Positions 1 through 6,272 of a stretch of 6,500 bases of DNA are shown here, piece by piece. Location: NCBI GenBank assembly GCA_015661865.1, contig DQVG01000115.1, positions 1 through 6,500 of the forward strand. Direction: 5' to 3'. The position numbers and the translations under genes are program-made. The notes beneath the pieces are model-generated. The model saw only the letters and a list, made by a program, of their open reading frames with translations. It searched no databases and was not told the DNA's origin. Position 1 is the stretch's first letter. Each line of letters starts with the position of its first letter. The DNA is from Desulfurobacteriaceae bacterium. GTDB taxonomy: Bacteria > Aquificota > Aquificia > Desulfurobacteriales > DQVG01.

Positions 1-127
1 AATGTAAGCTACTAAGAGCACATGACAAGCCTTCTAAAAGAGAAACTACCCTTTCAGGTCTTTCTACATGACTTTGCCAAAAATGATTTATATGATCTGG
101 ATTATAAAGAACTAATAGCTTACTCAT
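1..127 (-). CDS. Histone deacetylase / AcuC superfamily protein, N-terminal fragment (cut by left edge)
   Basis: The ATG at 127-125 opens a frame that runs to the window edge without a stop and gives 42 residues beginning MSKLLVLYNPDH. The pattern Y-N-P-D-H at residues 8-12, then H20-V-E-R-P-E-R26 and a following Leu-rich helix, matches the start of the histone deacetylase/acetoin utilisation (AcuC)/acetylpolyamine amidohydrolase superfamily. In that family an H-x-E-R-P-x-R element sits near the N-terminus. Members are zinc hydrolases that remove acyl groups from lysine side chains or small amines. The zinc ligands and catalytic His pair lie further along and are outside the window, so activity and substrate cannot be judged. 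The start lies 6 bases after the dapA stop codon, and its AAAGG ribosome binding site overlaps that stop, which suggests translational coupling to dapA. The family call rests on a short segment. Confidence 0.75.
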   Translation of the reverse strand, partial: MSKLLVLYNPDHINHFWQSHVERPERVVSLLEGLSCALSSLH

Positions 128-130
128 AAT

Positions 131-135
131 CCTTT
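131..135 (-). promoter_or_regulatory. Ribosome binding site of the deacetylase-like gene, overlapping the dapA stop
   Basis: On the minus strand the sequence reads TAAAGGATTATG. The TAA is the dapA stop (136-134), and AAAGG (135-131) shares two bases with it, three bases before the ATG of the next gene. The overlap argues that ribosomes finishing dapA re-initiate on the downstream gene. The spacing is rather short, so initiation may depend on coupling. Confidence 0.6.
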
Positions 136-1009
136 AAATTAATCCATATTCCTTTAAAGTATTTTTTATAATTTCTTCCTTTTCTAAAGTAGTCTCGCAA
201 AGAGGTAATCTCCATTCTTTATTTACTTTTCCCATATAATAAAGGGCAGTTTTTACAGGAATGGGGTTAGTATCTATAAACATAACTTTATTTATCTTAA
301 ATAATTTATAATACAATTCCCTTGCCTTTTGAATATCTCCATTTAAAGCATATCTTACCATCTCAGATACTTCATAAGGTAAAATATTTGCGGTTACTGA
401 AATAACCCCCCTAGCTCCTACAGAAATTAAAGGTAAAGTTAAAGCATCATCTCCCGAAAGAACCGATATTTTTCCATCTGTTAACTCTAAAATTTTTCCA
501 CTTAAATTAACATCTCCCGAAGCCTCTTTAATTGCTACTATATTTTCACAATCTTTAAAAAGCCTAGCTACGGTTTCTGGTTTCATATTGACCCCTGTTC
601 TACTTGGAACATTGTATAAAACTATAGGTAATTTAGTATTTTTAGCTACAGCCATAAAATGTCTATAAAGACCCTCTTGATTTGGCTTGTTGTAGTAAGG
701 AGTAATAAGTAGAGCTCCATCTACTTTCAAACTTTCAGCTTCTTTAGTTAAGTAAATCGCTTCGTTAGTAGAGTTTGATCCTGTCCCGGCAATAATTTGG
801 CATCTACCTTTAGCTTCATCTTTTACAATTTTTATAACTTCAATATGTTCATCATAAGATAAAGTAGCACTTTCTCCAGTTGTTCCACAAGGAACAATTC
901 CCTCTACTTTATTTTCTATTAAAAAATCCACTAAATTTCTTAAAGCCTCTTCATCTATTTGACCATTTTTAAACGGCGTAACTATAGCAACATATGTTCC
1001 TTCAAACAT
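134..1009 (-). CDS. dapA: 4-hydroxy-tetrahydrodipicolinate synthase
   Basis: This cytoplasmic TIM-barrel enzyme condenses pyruvate with aspartate semialdehyde. It is the first committed step of the diaminopimelate/lysine pathway and so also feeds peptidoglycan. The 291 residues are the normal full length. Visible family motifs are GTTGES (42-47), TPYYNKP (103-109), YNVPSRTG (132-139), the Schiff-base lysine in AIKEASGD (Lys161), SGDD (185-188) and GARGVISVTAN (198-208). The catalytic-triad equivalents Thr43, Tyr106 and Tyr132 and the carboxylate-binding Arg137 are present. At the lysine feedback site, Ser47, Ala48, His55, Asn79 and Glu83 are kept, while the position of E. coli His53 is Tyr52. 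The start is supported by a strong TAGGAGG four bases before the ATG and by the usual F-x-G N-terminus. It follows the large activase gene after about 60 bases and is followed within 6 bases by the deacetylase-like gene. No other lysine genes are in the window. N-acetylneuraminate lyase-type relatives share the fold, but the motifs here are those of DapA. Confidence 0.96.
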   Translation of the reverse strand: MFEGTYVAIVTPFKNGQIDEEALRNLVDFLIENKVEGIVPCGTTGESATLSYDEHIEVIKIVKDEAKGRCQIIAGTGSNSTNEAIYLTKEAESLKVDGALLITPYYNKPNQEGLYRHFMAVAKNTKLPIVLYNVPSRTGVNMKPETVARLFKDCENIVAIKEASGDVNLSGKILELTDGKISVLSGDDALTLPLISVGARGVISVTANILPYEVSEMVRYALNGDIQKARELYYKLFKINKVMFIDTNPIPVKTALYYMGKVNKEWRLPLCETTLEKEEIIKNTLKEYGLI

Positions 1010-1013
1010 AATT

Positions 1014-1020
1014 CCTCCTA
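1014..1020 (-). promoter_or_regulatory. Strong ribosome binding site of dapA
   Basis: The minus strand reads TAGGAGG followed by AATT and the dapA ATG. This is the best Shine-Dalgarno match in the window and fixes the dapA start at 1009. Confidence 0.8.
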
Positions 1021-1036
1021 ATTTTAAGTTTTTATT

Positions 1037-1045
1037 ATTTTAGCA
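1037..1045 (-). promoter_or_regulatory. Possible extended -10 element ahead of dapA
   Basis: Within the 60-base gap between the activase stop and dapA the minus strand carries TGCTAAAAT, an extended -10 type sequence (TG, one base, then TAAAAT) about 28 bases ahead of the ATG. No convincing -35 hexamer lies 16-18 bases upstream. In DNA this A/T-rich such a match arises easily by chance, so it is only a candidate for independent dapA transcription. Confidence 0.2.
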
Positions 1046-1069
1046 TGGAAAAGAAATATCCATTTTTTT

Positions 1070-4000
1070 TTAAACAGCTAAGGTTTCTTTGTTAAAGTCA
1101 TAACTATTTTCTTTTAACTCTCTTTCTCTTTCCTTTAAAAAATAGTCTAAAGTTTCCACTCTAATTTTTATACTACCTGCAGGTTTATTTTCATCAAGTT
1201 CATGAAAAGCAAAGTAAGGGGTATTACTTTTATGAAGAATTTCCTCTACAACTCTTAGGATAGGAGAATCATGCCCACATTTAAAGGAAGATAGATCTAC
1301 CGCAGCTAAAAATGGATAATGAGCAACGTATTTAGCAGCCCAAACTTTTCTATTTGAATTTTCACTGTAGCTCATTTTCCAAACATCTTGAATATCTAAA
1401 CTTGGAGCTTCTTCTAAAGGTAAGCTTTCTATTGTTAAAATCGGATAACCTCTTTTTTGAATTTCTTCTGGAATTTGGTGATTTATACCAGGATCCAAAT
1501 GATAGCTTCTACAAAGTAAAACAACTCCTATTTTCTTTTCATTTTTTAAAGTGTTAAAAACTTTTTTTCCAAGCTTTTGCATAGTATCAAGATATTCTTT
1601 TTGTTTTAAAAATCCGTAATTAACAGCTTCTTTAATTTGTTTTCTTTTATAACCAAAACGTTTAAAGGTACTAAATAGAAATTCTTCTAAAACTTCTTTT
1701 CTTTTAAAATCTAAAAGGGGGTCTAAAAAGAGTTTTCCTTTCTTTTTAAAAACATCTTCTTCTAAGGTTAAAGAAGCATAAACATTCATAGGAGTAGCTG
1801 TAACTGTTGGACAAGCTTTCGTATCTAAAGTACTTTCTAGAAAAGTTTGTAAAAATTGAATTTTTGGGAAAAATATTATAGAAGCATCACTATTTTCTAA
1901 TAAATATTTAACATGAGCTAAAGAAATTTTACTTGGAAAGCACGGATCTACCGTTCCTCCTACTAAATACTCATTTTTCAATTTTTCATTTGTAAAAGGA
2001 GAAAATTCTACTTCTATATTTAAATTTTCAAAAAATCCTATAAAAAATGGAGCTAAAGAGTACATATTTAAAACTCTTGGAATAGCAACTTTTAACTTTG
2101 GATTTTTTATTTTAGAAGTTTTAAATAGATACTTTAAAGCTTCTTTTGCTAAATTTGGATACTTTTTATCAATTTCTTTATATATCTTATTTATATTTTT
2201 TAGCTCTTTAATATCTTGAGCATTTCCTTTTTCACAAGGGGCTATAATAAAAAGATGTTTTTTATTATTTCTTTCAAAGGTTATAAAAGTTCTTAGACAT
2301 TTATTAGGACAATAATTACAAATAGTTTTAGGAGAAGTTTCTATTTCATATTTTAAATTTATAACATTTTCAAATCCAATAAAAGAAGTTTTAAAAGGCT
2401 CTTTTAAATATTTTTCTCTAACTTCAAGGGCAGCTCCAAGGGCTCCAGCTTCCCCAGTAAAGGGATGAACAAAAACTTGGGCATCTTTTACAGCGGATTT
2501 AATAAAATCTACCTGAGCTTTAACCGCAGCTAAATTCCTTTGAGTTCCTCCTTGAAGAAGAAAACGCTTTCCAAATTTTTCTAAGTTATGTTCCTGAACT
2601 ACATATATCCAAACATTTAAAGGTAAAACTTTTGCTAAACCTGCCAAAATCTCTGGAGGTTCCCACCCCATTCTTTGAAAATTAACAATATCTTGTTCAA
2701 GAAAAACTGCACATCCTACGTTAAATTTTGGAGCTTTTTTTGCCTGAAAAGCAACCTTTTCATAATCTTCTATCTTATATCCAAATCTTTCACAAGTGCT
2801 TTGAAGGTAAAAACCATTTCCCGCAGAACATTGAGTGTTTAATTTAAAATCATAAACTTTTTTATTTTTTAGAAAAATAATTTTTATATCTTGCCCCCCA
2901 ATATCACAAATAACATCAATATTATCAAAGAAAAATAAAGCAGATTTTGTGTGAGCTACCGTTTCTACTAAAAATAAGTCTGCACAAATAGCTTCTTTGA
3001 GCATTTCCTTAGCATATCCAGTAGTAGCAACTCCTAAAACTTTTATGTTTTTAGCTCCTTTTGAAGTTAAATCTTCTTTTAAATCTTTAAATAAATATTT
3101 AATATCTTCTAAAGGATTTCCTTGGGAAATTTTATAAGCTCTTCCTACAACATCTCCTTTTATATCAATAGCAATTAATTTACTTGAAGTTGATCCTCCA
3201 TCTATTCCTATAAAAACTTCTATATTTTCTGGTAGATTTTCTTTTACTTTACCTTTTGGAGAGTATTTATCTTTAAAGTCTAAATATATTTTTTCTCTTA
3301 TTTCATTTTCTTTTAAATTTGGATAAATTTTTCTATAGGTTTCCAATTCTTTTTGAGAAATTAGTCCTTCTTGGGATATATCTTTTTTTAATTTTTCAAA
3401 GTATTCCTTTTTAAAAGCTTTTAATTTTTCTATAGAAAAATTTGTAACTTCAAAATTATTTTCGAAAGCGTAAAGAGCACTTCCTAAGGCTGGATACAAG
3501 TAGGCATTTTCGGGACATAAAACTAGCTCATAGCAATCTTCTAAACTTGTGACAAATCCTTTTTCCTTCCAAACTTTATAAAGATTATGTATCCAAGCTT
3601 GTCTTAGAGCTTTAAATAAAAAGTGCGGACCTCCTAAAAGTAAAACTTTAGGTTTTAAAATTCTTCCTCGGGTTAAAATATTTAAATTTTGTAAGACTAT
3701 AGCATTAAATAAAGAAGCTATAAGATCTTCCTTTGGAACTCCAAGTTTCTGTAAGGAATTTATATCACTTTCGGCAAAAACCCCACATTTAGAAGCTACA
3801 GGATATATTTTTCTTTTAAAAAAATTTATATTTTTTACTTCCTCTAAAGATAATCCAAGCTTTCTTATTATCCTCTCTATAGTAGCTCCAGTTCCTCCTG
3901 CACACTTATCATTCATAGAAGAAAAAACACTTTCATTTTCAAAAATTAAAACCTTTGCGTCTTGTCCTCCAAGTTCTACTACACTTTTTACTTCTTGATT

Positions 4001-4273
4001 AAAAATATCAGATATAGCTAAAGATAAGGCATTTACTTCTTGAAGAAAATTAGCTTTTAGAGCTTGGGATATATCAAAGCTTCCTGAACCCGTAAAACTT
4101 AAAACCAAATTTTTCCCAAATTTGTTTTCTAATACTTTTAACTCCTCAATAAGCTTATCTATTTGACGAGCCTCGTGCTTTTTATAATTTTGATAAACAA
4201 GATTTTTATTTCGATCTAATACACAAGTTTTTATTGTAGTAGAACCTATATCTATTCCTACAAAATATTTCAT
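1070..4273 (-). CDS. Large tandem acyl-CoA dehydratase activase-type protein (two BcrAD/BadFG domains plus DUF2229-like region)
   Basis: This 1067-residue protein belongs to the long, mostly uncharacterised branch of the 2-hydroxyglutaryl-CoA dehydratase activator/benzoyl-CoA reductase ATPase family. Domain 1 (about 3-270) has the ASKHA nucleotide motifs GIDIGSTT (6-13), VVELGGQDAK (98-107), LLLGGP (211-216) and a terminal ALGSAL. Domain 2 (about 353-617) repeats them as GIDGGSTSSK (356-365), ICDIGGQD (455-462), LLQGGTQRN (572-580) and GALGAAL (610-616). Each domain keeps the two cluster cysteines, Cys124/Cys163 and Cys482/Cys521. A Cys cluster follows (652, 655, 659, 680), then a DUF2229-like region (about 725-1045) with DPCFPSK (776-782), ACPT (820-823), SYHLDPGINH (923-932) and KCGHDS (998-1003). 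Known short relatives hydrolyse ATP to push a low-potential electron into a partner enzyme; the role of the long fused form is inferred. The ATG follows GAGG at a 7-base spacing. It is shorter than the roughly 1400-residue homologues I recall, but shows no frameshift. No dehydratase, thioesterase or CoA-transferase gene is beside it, so the substrate is unknown. Confidence 0.88.
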   Translation of the reverse strand: MKYFVGIDIGSTTIKTCVLDRNKNLVYQNYKKHEARQIDKLIEELKVLENKFGKNLVLSFTGSGSFDISQALKANFLQEVNALSLAISDIFNQEVKSVVELGGQDAKVLIFENESVFSSMNDKCAGGTGATIERIIRKLGLSLEEVKNINFFKRKIYPVASKCGVFAESDINSLQKLGVPKEDLIASLFNAIVLQNLNILTRGRILKPKVLLLGGPHFLFKALRQAWIHNLYKVWKEKGFVTSLEDCYELVLCPENAYLYPALGSALYAFENNFEVTNFSIEKLKAFKKEYFEKLKKDISQEGLISQKELETYRKIYPNLKENEIREKIYLDFKDKYSPKGKVKENLPENIEVFIGIDGGSTSSKLIAIDIKGDVVGRAYKISQGNPLEDIKYLFKDLKEDLTSKGAKNIKVLGVATTGYAKEMLKEAICADLFLVETVAHTKSALFFFDNIDVICDIGGQDIKIIFLKNKKVYDFKLNTQCSAGNGFYLQSTCERFGYKIEDYEKVAFQAKKAPKFNVGCAVFLEQDIVNFQRMGWEPPEILAGLAKVLPLNVWIYVVQEHNLEKFGKRFLLQGGTQRNLAAVKAQVDFIKSAVKDAQVFVHPFTGEAGALGAALEVREKYLKEPFKTSFIGFENVINLKYEIETSPKTICNYCPNKCLRTFITFERNNKKHLFIIAPCEKGNAQDIKELKNINKIYKEIDKKYPNLAKEALKYLFKTSKIKNPKLKVAIPRVLNMYSLAPFFIGFFENLNIEVEFSPFTNEKLKNEYLVGGTVDPCFPSKISLAHVKYLLENSDASIIFFPKIQFLQTFLESTLDTKACPTVTATPMNVYASLTLEEDVFKKKGKLFLDPLLDFKRKEVLEEFLFSTFKRFGYKRKQIKEAVNYGFLKQKEYLDTMQKLGKKVFNTLKNEKKIGVVLLCRSYHLDPGINHQIPEEIQKRGYPILTIESLPLEEAPSLDIQDVWKMSYSENSNRKVWAAKYVAHYPFLAAVDLSSFKCGHDSPILRVVEEILHKSNTPYFAFHELDENKPAGSIKIRVETLDYFLKERERELKENSYDFNKETLAV

Positions 4274-4330
4274 TTTAAAACCTCAAATAAAATTACTTTG
4301 AAAGTATAGGTATAAATTCTTAAAATTTTT

Positions 4331-4558
4331 TTAACTATTTATTTTTATAACTTTATTTCTTGAAAATTTGCCTTTAATTATCTGAATTCTTTCTTTGTTA
4401 GTTTTAAAATATTCTGATAAAACTTTTATAAGCTCTTTGTTAGCCTTCCCATCTTCCGGAGGTGATTTTAAATATACTTTTAATCTATTTTCTTCTTGTA
4501 CTATTTTTTGCTTTTTTGCCTTTGGAATAACTTTGATATTTATAATTTTTTCTTTCAT
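4331..4558 (-). CDS. DUF167 / YggU (UPF0235) family small protein
   Basis: This is a 75-residue protein. The family signature is clear: I-x-V-I-P-K-A-K-K near the N-terminus (residues 8-16), then SPPEDGKANKELI (32-44), and IKGKFSRNKVIKI at the end (61-73), equivalent to the conserved G-x-x-S-R-x-K segment. The fold is a small alpha/beta domain of unknown function, found across bacteria, archaea and eukaryotes and often encoded near yggT, as here. It is somewhat shorter than typical members of about 95-100 residues but carries the whole conserved core. An in-frame TTG two codons upstream (4564) abuts the AAAGG ribosome binding site with no spacing, so the ATG at 4558, six bases after it, is the better start. 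The large activase gene begins about 57 bases downstream. No function is claimed. Confidence 0.88.
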   Translation of the reverse strand: MKEKIINIKVIPKAKKQKIVQEENRLKVYLKSPPEDGKANKELIKVLSEYFKTNKERIQIIKGKFSRNKVIKINS

Positions 4559-4564
4559 ATTCAA

Positions 4565-4569
4565 CCTTT
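4565..4569 (-). promoter_or_regulatory. Ribosome binding site that decides the DUF167 start
   Basis: The minus strand reads AAAGG, then TTGAAT, then ATG. The six-base spacing suits the ATG at 4558. The in-frame TTG at 4564 directly follows the AAAGG and could not be used with it. Confidence 0.6.
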
Positions 4570-4606
4570 AATGGATTTTTATTTTAATAAAATACAGGAA
4601 TTTCTT

Positions 4607-4636
4607 ATGCTATTTAAAAAAATATATTTTTAACAA
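4607..4636 (-). promoter_or_regulatory. Weak candidate promoter for the DUF167-activase genes
   Basis: On the minus strand TTGTTA (4636-4631) and TAGCAT (4612-4607) are separated by 18 bases, each matching four of six bases of the housekeeping -35 and -10 consensus. A start near 4600 would give a leader of about 40 bases. It is placed where a promoter would be expected, since this is the only sizeable gap in the gene series, but matches of this quality are common in such A/T-rich DNA. Confidence 0.2.
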
Positions 4637-4697
4637 AGTTACTTTTTACTGCACTTAATTTATTTTATTATATTTAATTTATATTAAAAAATTTATA

Positions 4698-4955
4698 TTA
4701 AAACATAATACAGGTTGGAATTAAAGAATCTATAATTTCTAATAAAATCAAAACGATTAAAGGAGTTATATCTATAGGGCCAATAGGAGGAATATATCTT
4801 CTAAAAGGAGCTAAAATATATTCAGCTAAATCCTCTATTTTCCAAGCCCACTCTGGTTTATTATGAGGAGGTATCCAAGAAAGCACAACGGCAATTATTA
4901 TAAGAATTTCAATAAATTTTATAAGGCTATGAAGTATATCAAATATAAAACACAT
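4698..4955 (-). CDS. YggT family integral membrane protein
   Basis: This is an 85-residue membrane protein. A first hydrophobic segment spans about residues 7-28 and ends in the family motif L-S-W-I-P. A soluble loop follows, containing LAEYILAPFRRYIPPIGPID (43-62), which is the hallmark L-x-x-P-x-R-R-x-I-P-P-x-G-x-x-D element of YggT. A second hydrophobic segment spans about 63-80. Only one YggT unit is present, as in many short members; longer proteobacterial proteins carry two. The family is poorly characterised, and links to osmotic tolerance, chloroplast membrane/haem complexes (CCB3) and cell division loci are known for relatives, so no specific role is assigned. It lies 33 bases after hemA and probably shares its transcript. 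The ATG is preceded by two purine-rich sites, AAGGAGG 14 bases away and AAAGGG three bases away, so the exact ribosome site is unclear. Confidence 0.87.
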   Translation of the reverse strand: MCFIFDILHSLIKFIEILIIIAVVLSWIPPHNKPEWAWKIEDLAEYILAPFRRYIPPIGPIDITPLIVLILLEIIDSLIPTCIMF

Positions 4956-4959
4956 TTGC

Positions 4960-4976
4960 CCTTTAATATCCTCCTT
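4960..4976 (-). promoter_or_regulatory. Two possible ribosome binding sites ahead of yggT
   Basis: The minus strand carries AAGGAGG (4976-4970) and, further on, AAAGGG (4964-4959). The first is the better Shine-Dalgarno sequence but sits 14 bases from the ATG at 4955, whereas the second is only three bases away. The only in-frame codon nearer the first site with any start potential is ATT (4967-4965), which is a rare start, so the ATG at 4955 is kept. Confidence 0.4.
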
Positions 4977-4988
4977 ATTTGAAAATTT

Positions 4989-6257
4989 CTAGGATATATC
5001 AAATAAACTTTTTAAAAGTTTTATAACTTTTCCATCTTTATCTTCTTTAGCTAAAAGCTTTGCATTTGTTATTTGAGTATGTAAAATTTTATTTACTATA
5101 ACTTTAGTAATATAATCAATTTCCTTAACAGTTTCTTCATCCAAATTAAGTTTTCTTAATTTTCTTTCTAACTCTTCCCTTCTTATTTTCTCTGCCCTTT
5201 CTTTTAAGGTAGCTATAATAGGATATACTTGATATTCCTTTAACCATTTATAAAATCTAATTGCTTCTTCCTTTACTATCTCTTCTGCCTTTAAAGCTTC
5301 TAATTGTCTTTGTTTTAAGTTTTCCTGAACTATTTTTTCTAAATCATCTATATAAAAAACAAATACATTTTCAAATTCTTGAACTTTAGGGTCGATATCC
5401 CTTGGAAGAGCTATATCGATTAAAAATAAGTATCCCTTTTTCTTATCTATTATCTTTTTTATATCTTCATAAGTTATTATAAAAGATGGAGCGCTAGTAG
5501 AAGAAATTACAACATCTGCTTTTTCCAAAGCTTCTGAAAGCTTATTTAAAGGATAAATTTCAATTTTTAAATCCTCAAATTCTTGTTTTAAGCTTTGAGC
5601 AATTTGATAAGCTTTTTCTAAACTTCTATTAACAATAAAAATTTCCTTTACTCCCTCCTTAATTAAATGCTTAATTGCATTTTGGGCCATTTCACCGGCT
5701 CCAATTAAAGCTACTTTTTTATCTTCAAGTAATCCAAATATTTTTTTAGCTAAATCTACTGCAACCGAAGCAATAGAAACTTCCCCTTTGGCTATATTTG
5801 TTAAACTTCTTACTTTCTTTGAAACTTTTAAGGCGTTTTGACAAAATCTATCTAAAATTTGACCAATACTTCCTATTTCTTTAGCTAGAAAATAAGCATT
5901 TTTAAATTGACTTACAATTTGAGGTTCTCCAACTACTAGAGAGTCTAAAGAGGATGCTACTTTAAATCCATGAAAAATAGCTTCTAAATCTTTATGAGTG
6001 TATATATATTTTTCTAAATCAAAGTTTAACTTTTTATAATCTTTTAAATATTTTTTTATTTTTTCAAATTCTTCAAAAGCTGCTACAAAATATATCTCAG
6101 TTCGATTACAAGTTGATAGCAAAAAAGCTTCTAAAATAAAGTCTTCATCTAGTAGCTTTAAAAGAAATTCTTTAGTTTCTTCTTCTTTAAAAGAAAGTTT
6201 CTCTCTTATTTCTATAGGAGCAACCTTATGAGATGTCCCCAAAAGTCCTATTATCAT
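4989..6257 (-). CDS. hemA: Glutamyl-tRNA reductase
   Basis: This enzyme reduces the glutamate on glutamyl-tRNA(Glu) to glutamate-1-semialdehyde with NADPH, the first step of C5 tetrapyrrole (haem, sirohaem) synthesis. The 422 residues are the normal length. The catalytic domain shows GTSHKVAPIEIREK (7-20), the nucleophilic cysteine in LLSTCNRTEIY (Cys50) and SLDSLVVGEPQIVSQ (103-117). The NADPH domain has VALIGAGEMAQNA (182-194), NRS (210-212), ISSTSAP (251-257) and IDIALPRDIDP (280-290). The C-terminal helical dimerisation domain (about 310-415) starts after the spinal-helix segment YIDDLEKIVQENLKQRQ. One small deviation is HGF at 96-98, where most members have HLF. The ATG at 6257 has GGAG six bases upstream. 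It lies 15 bases after the CcsA/HemX-like gene, an arrangement seen in many bacteria, and 33 bases before yggT, so these three are probably one transcript. Other haem genes are not in the window. Confidence 0.97.
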   Translation of the reverse strand: MIIGLLGTSHKVAPIEIREKLSFKEEETKEFLLKLLDEDFILEAFLLSTCNRTEIYFVAAFEEFEKIKKYLKDYKKLNFDLEKYIYTHKDLEAIFHGFKVASSLDSLVVGEPQIVSQFKNAYFLAKEIGSIGQILDRFCQNALKVSKKVRSLTNIAKGEVSIASVAVDLAKKIFGLLEDKKVALIGAGEMAQNAIKHLIKEGVKEIFIVNRSLEKAYQIAQSLKQEFEDLKIEIYPLNKLSEALEKADVVISSTSAPSFIITYEDIKKIIDKKKGYLFLIDIALPRDIDPKVQEFENVFVFYIDDLEKIVQENLKQRQLEALKAEEIVKEEAIRFYKWLKEYQVYPIIATLKERAEKIRREELERKLRKLNLDEETVKEIDYITKVIVNKILHTQITNAKLLAKEDKDGKVIKLLKSLFDIS

Positions 6258-6272
6258 TTTGCTCTCCTTAAA

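Larger units (their letters stand above)
4559..4697 (-). other. A/T-rich intergenic region between yggT and the DUF167 gene
   Basis: This 139-base gap is the longest non-coding stretch in the window and is almost entirely A and T. It contains a perfect 14-base palindrome AAAAATATATTTTT and, at its right end, a duplicated TTTATATTAAAA unit (plus strand, 4678-4689 and 4692-4703) running into the yggT stop. No G/C-rich hairpin followed by a T-run is visible, so no intrinsic terminator for yggT can be called. A reading frame longer than a few codons with a ribosome binding site was not found. Confidence 0.5.

Noticed and set aside
1010..1069. Possible lysine riboswitch or other leader control ahead of dapA.
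   Set aside because: The gap is only 60 bases and A/T-rich, far too short for a lysine riboswitch, and it shows no paired-region structure of that kind.
1045..1071. ATGGA/TCCAT inverted repeat followed by nine T on the plus strand, looking like an intrinsic terminator.
   Set aside because: The stem is only 5 base pairs and weak, and the T-run follows it on the plus strand, where there is no gene to terminate. On the transcribed minus strand it is preceded by A's, not followed by T's.
1354..1557. A 67-codon plus-strand open frame.
   Set aside because: It lies wholly inside the activase gene in antisense, its translation is low-complexity (Phe/Leu/Ser-rich, the complement of Lys/Glu codons), and it has no family resemblance. 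It is a shadow of the real gene.
4303..4308. TATACT on the minus strand ahead of the activase gene, a good -10 match.
   Set aside because: No -35-like hexamer lies at 16-18 bases upstream, where the sequence is nearly all A. Such six-base matches are expected by chance in this composition.
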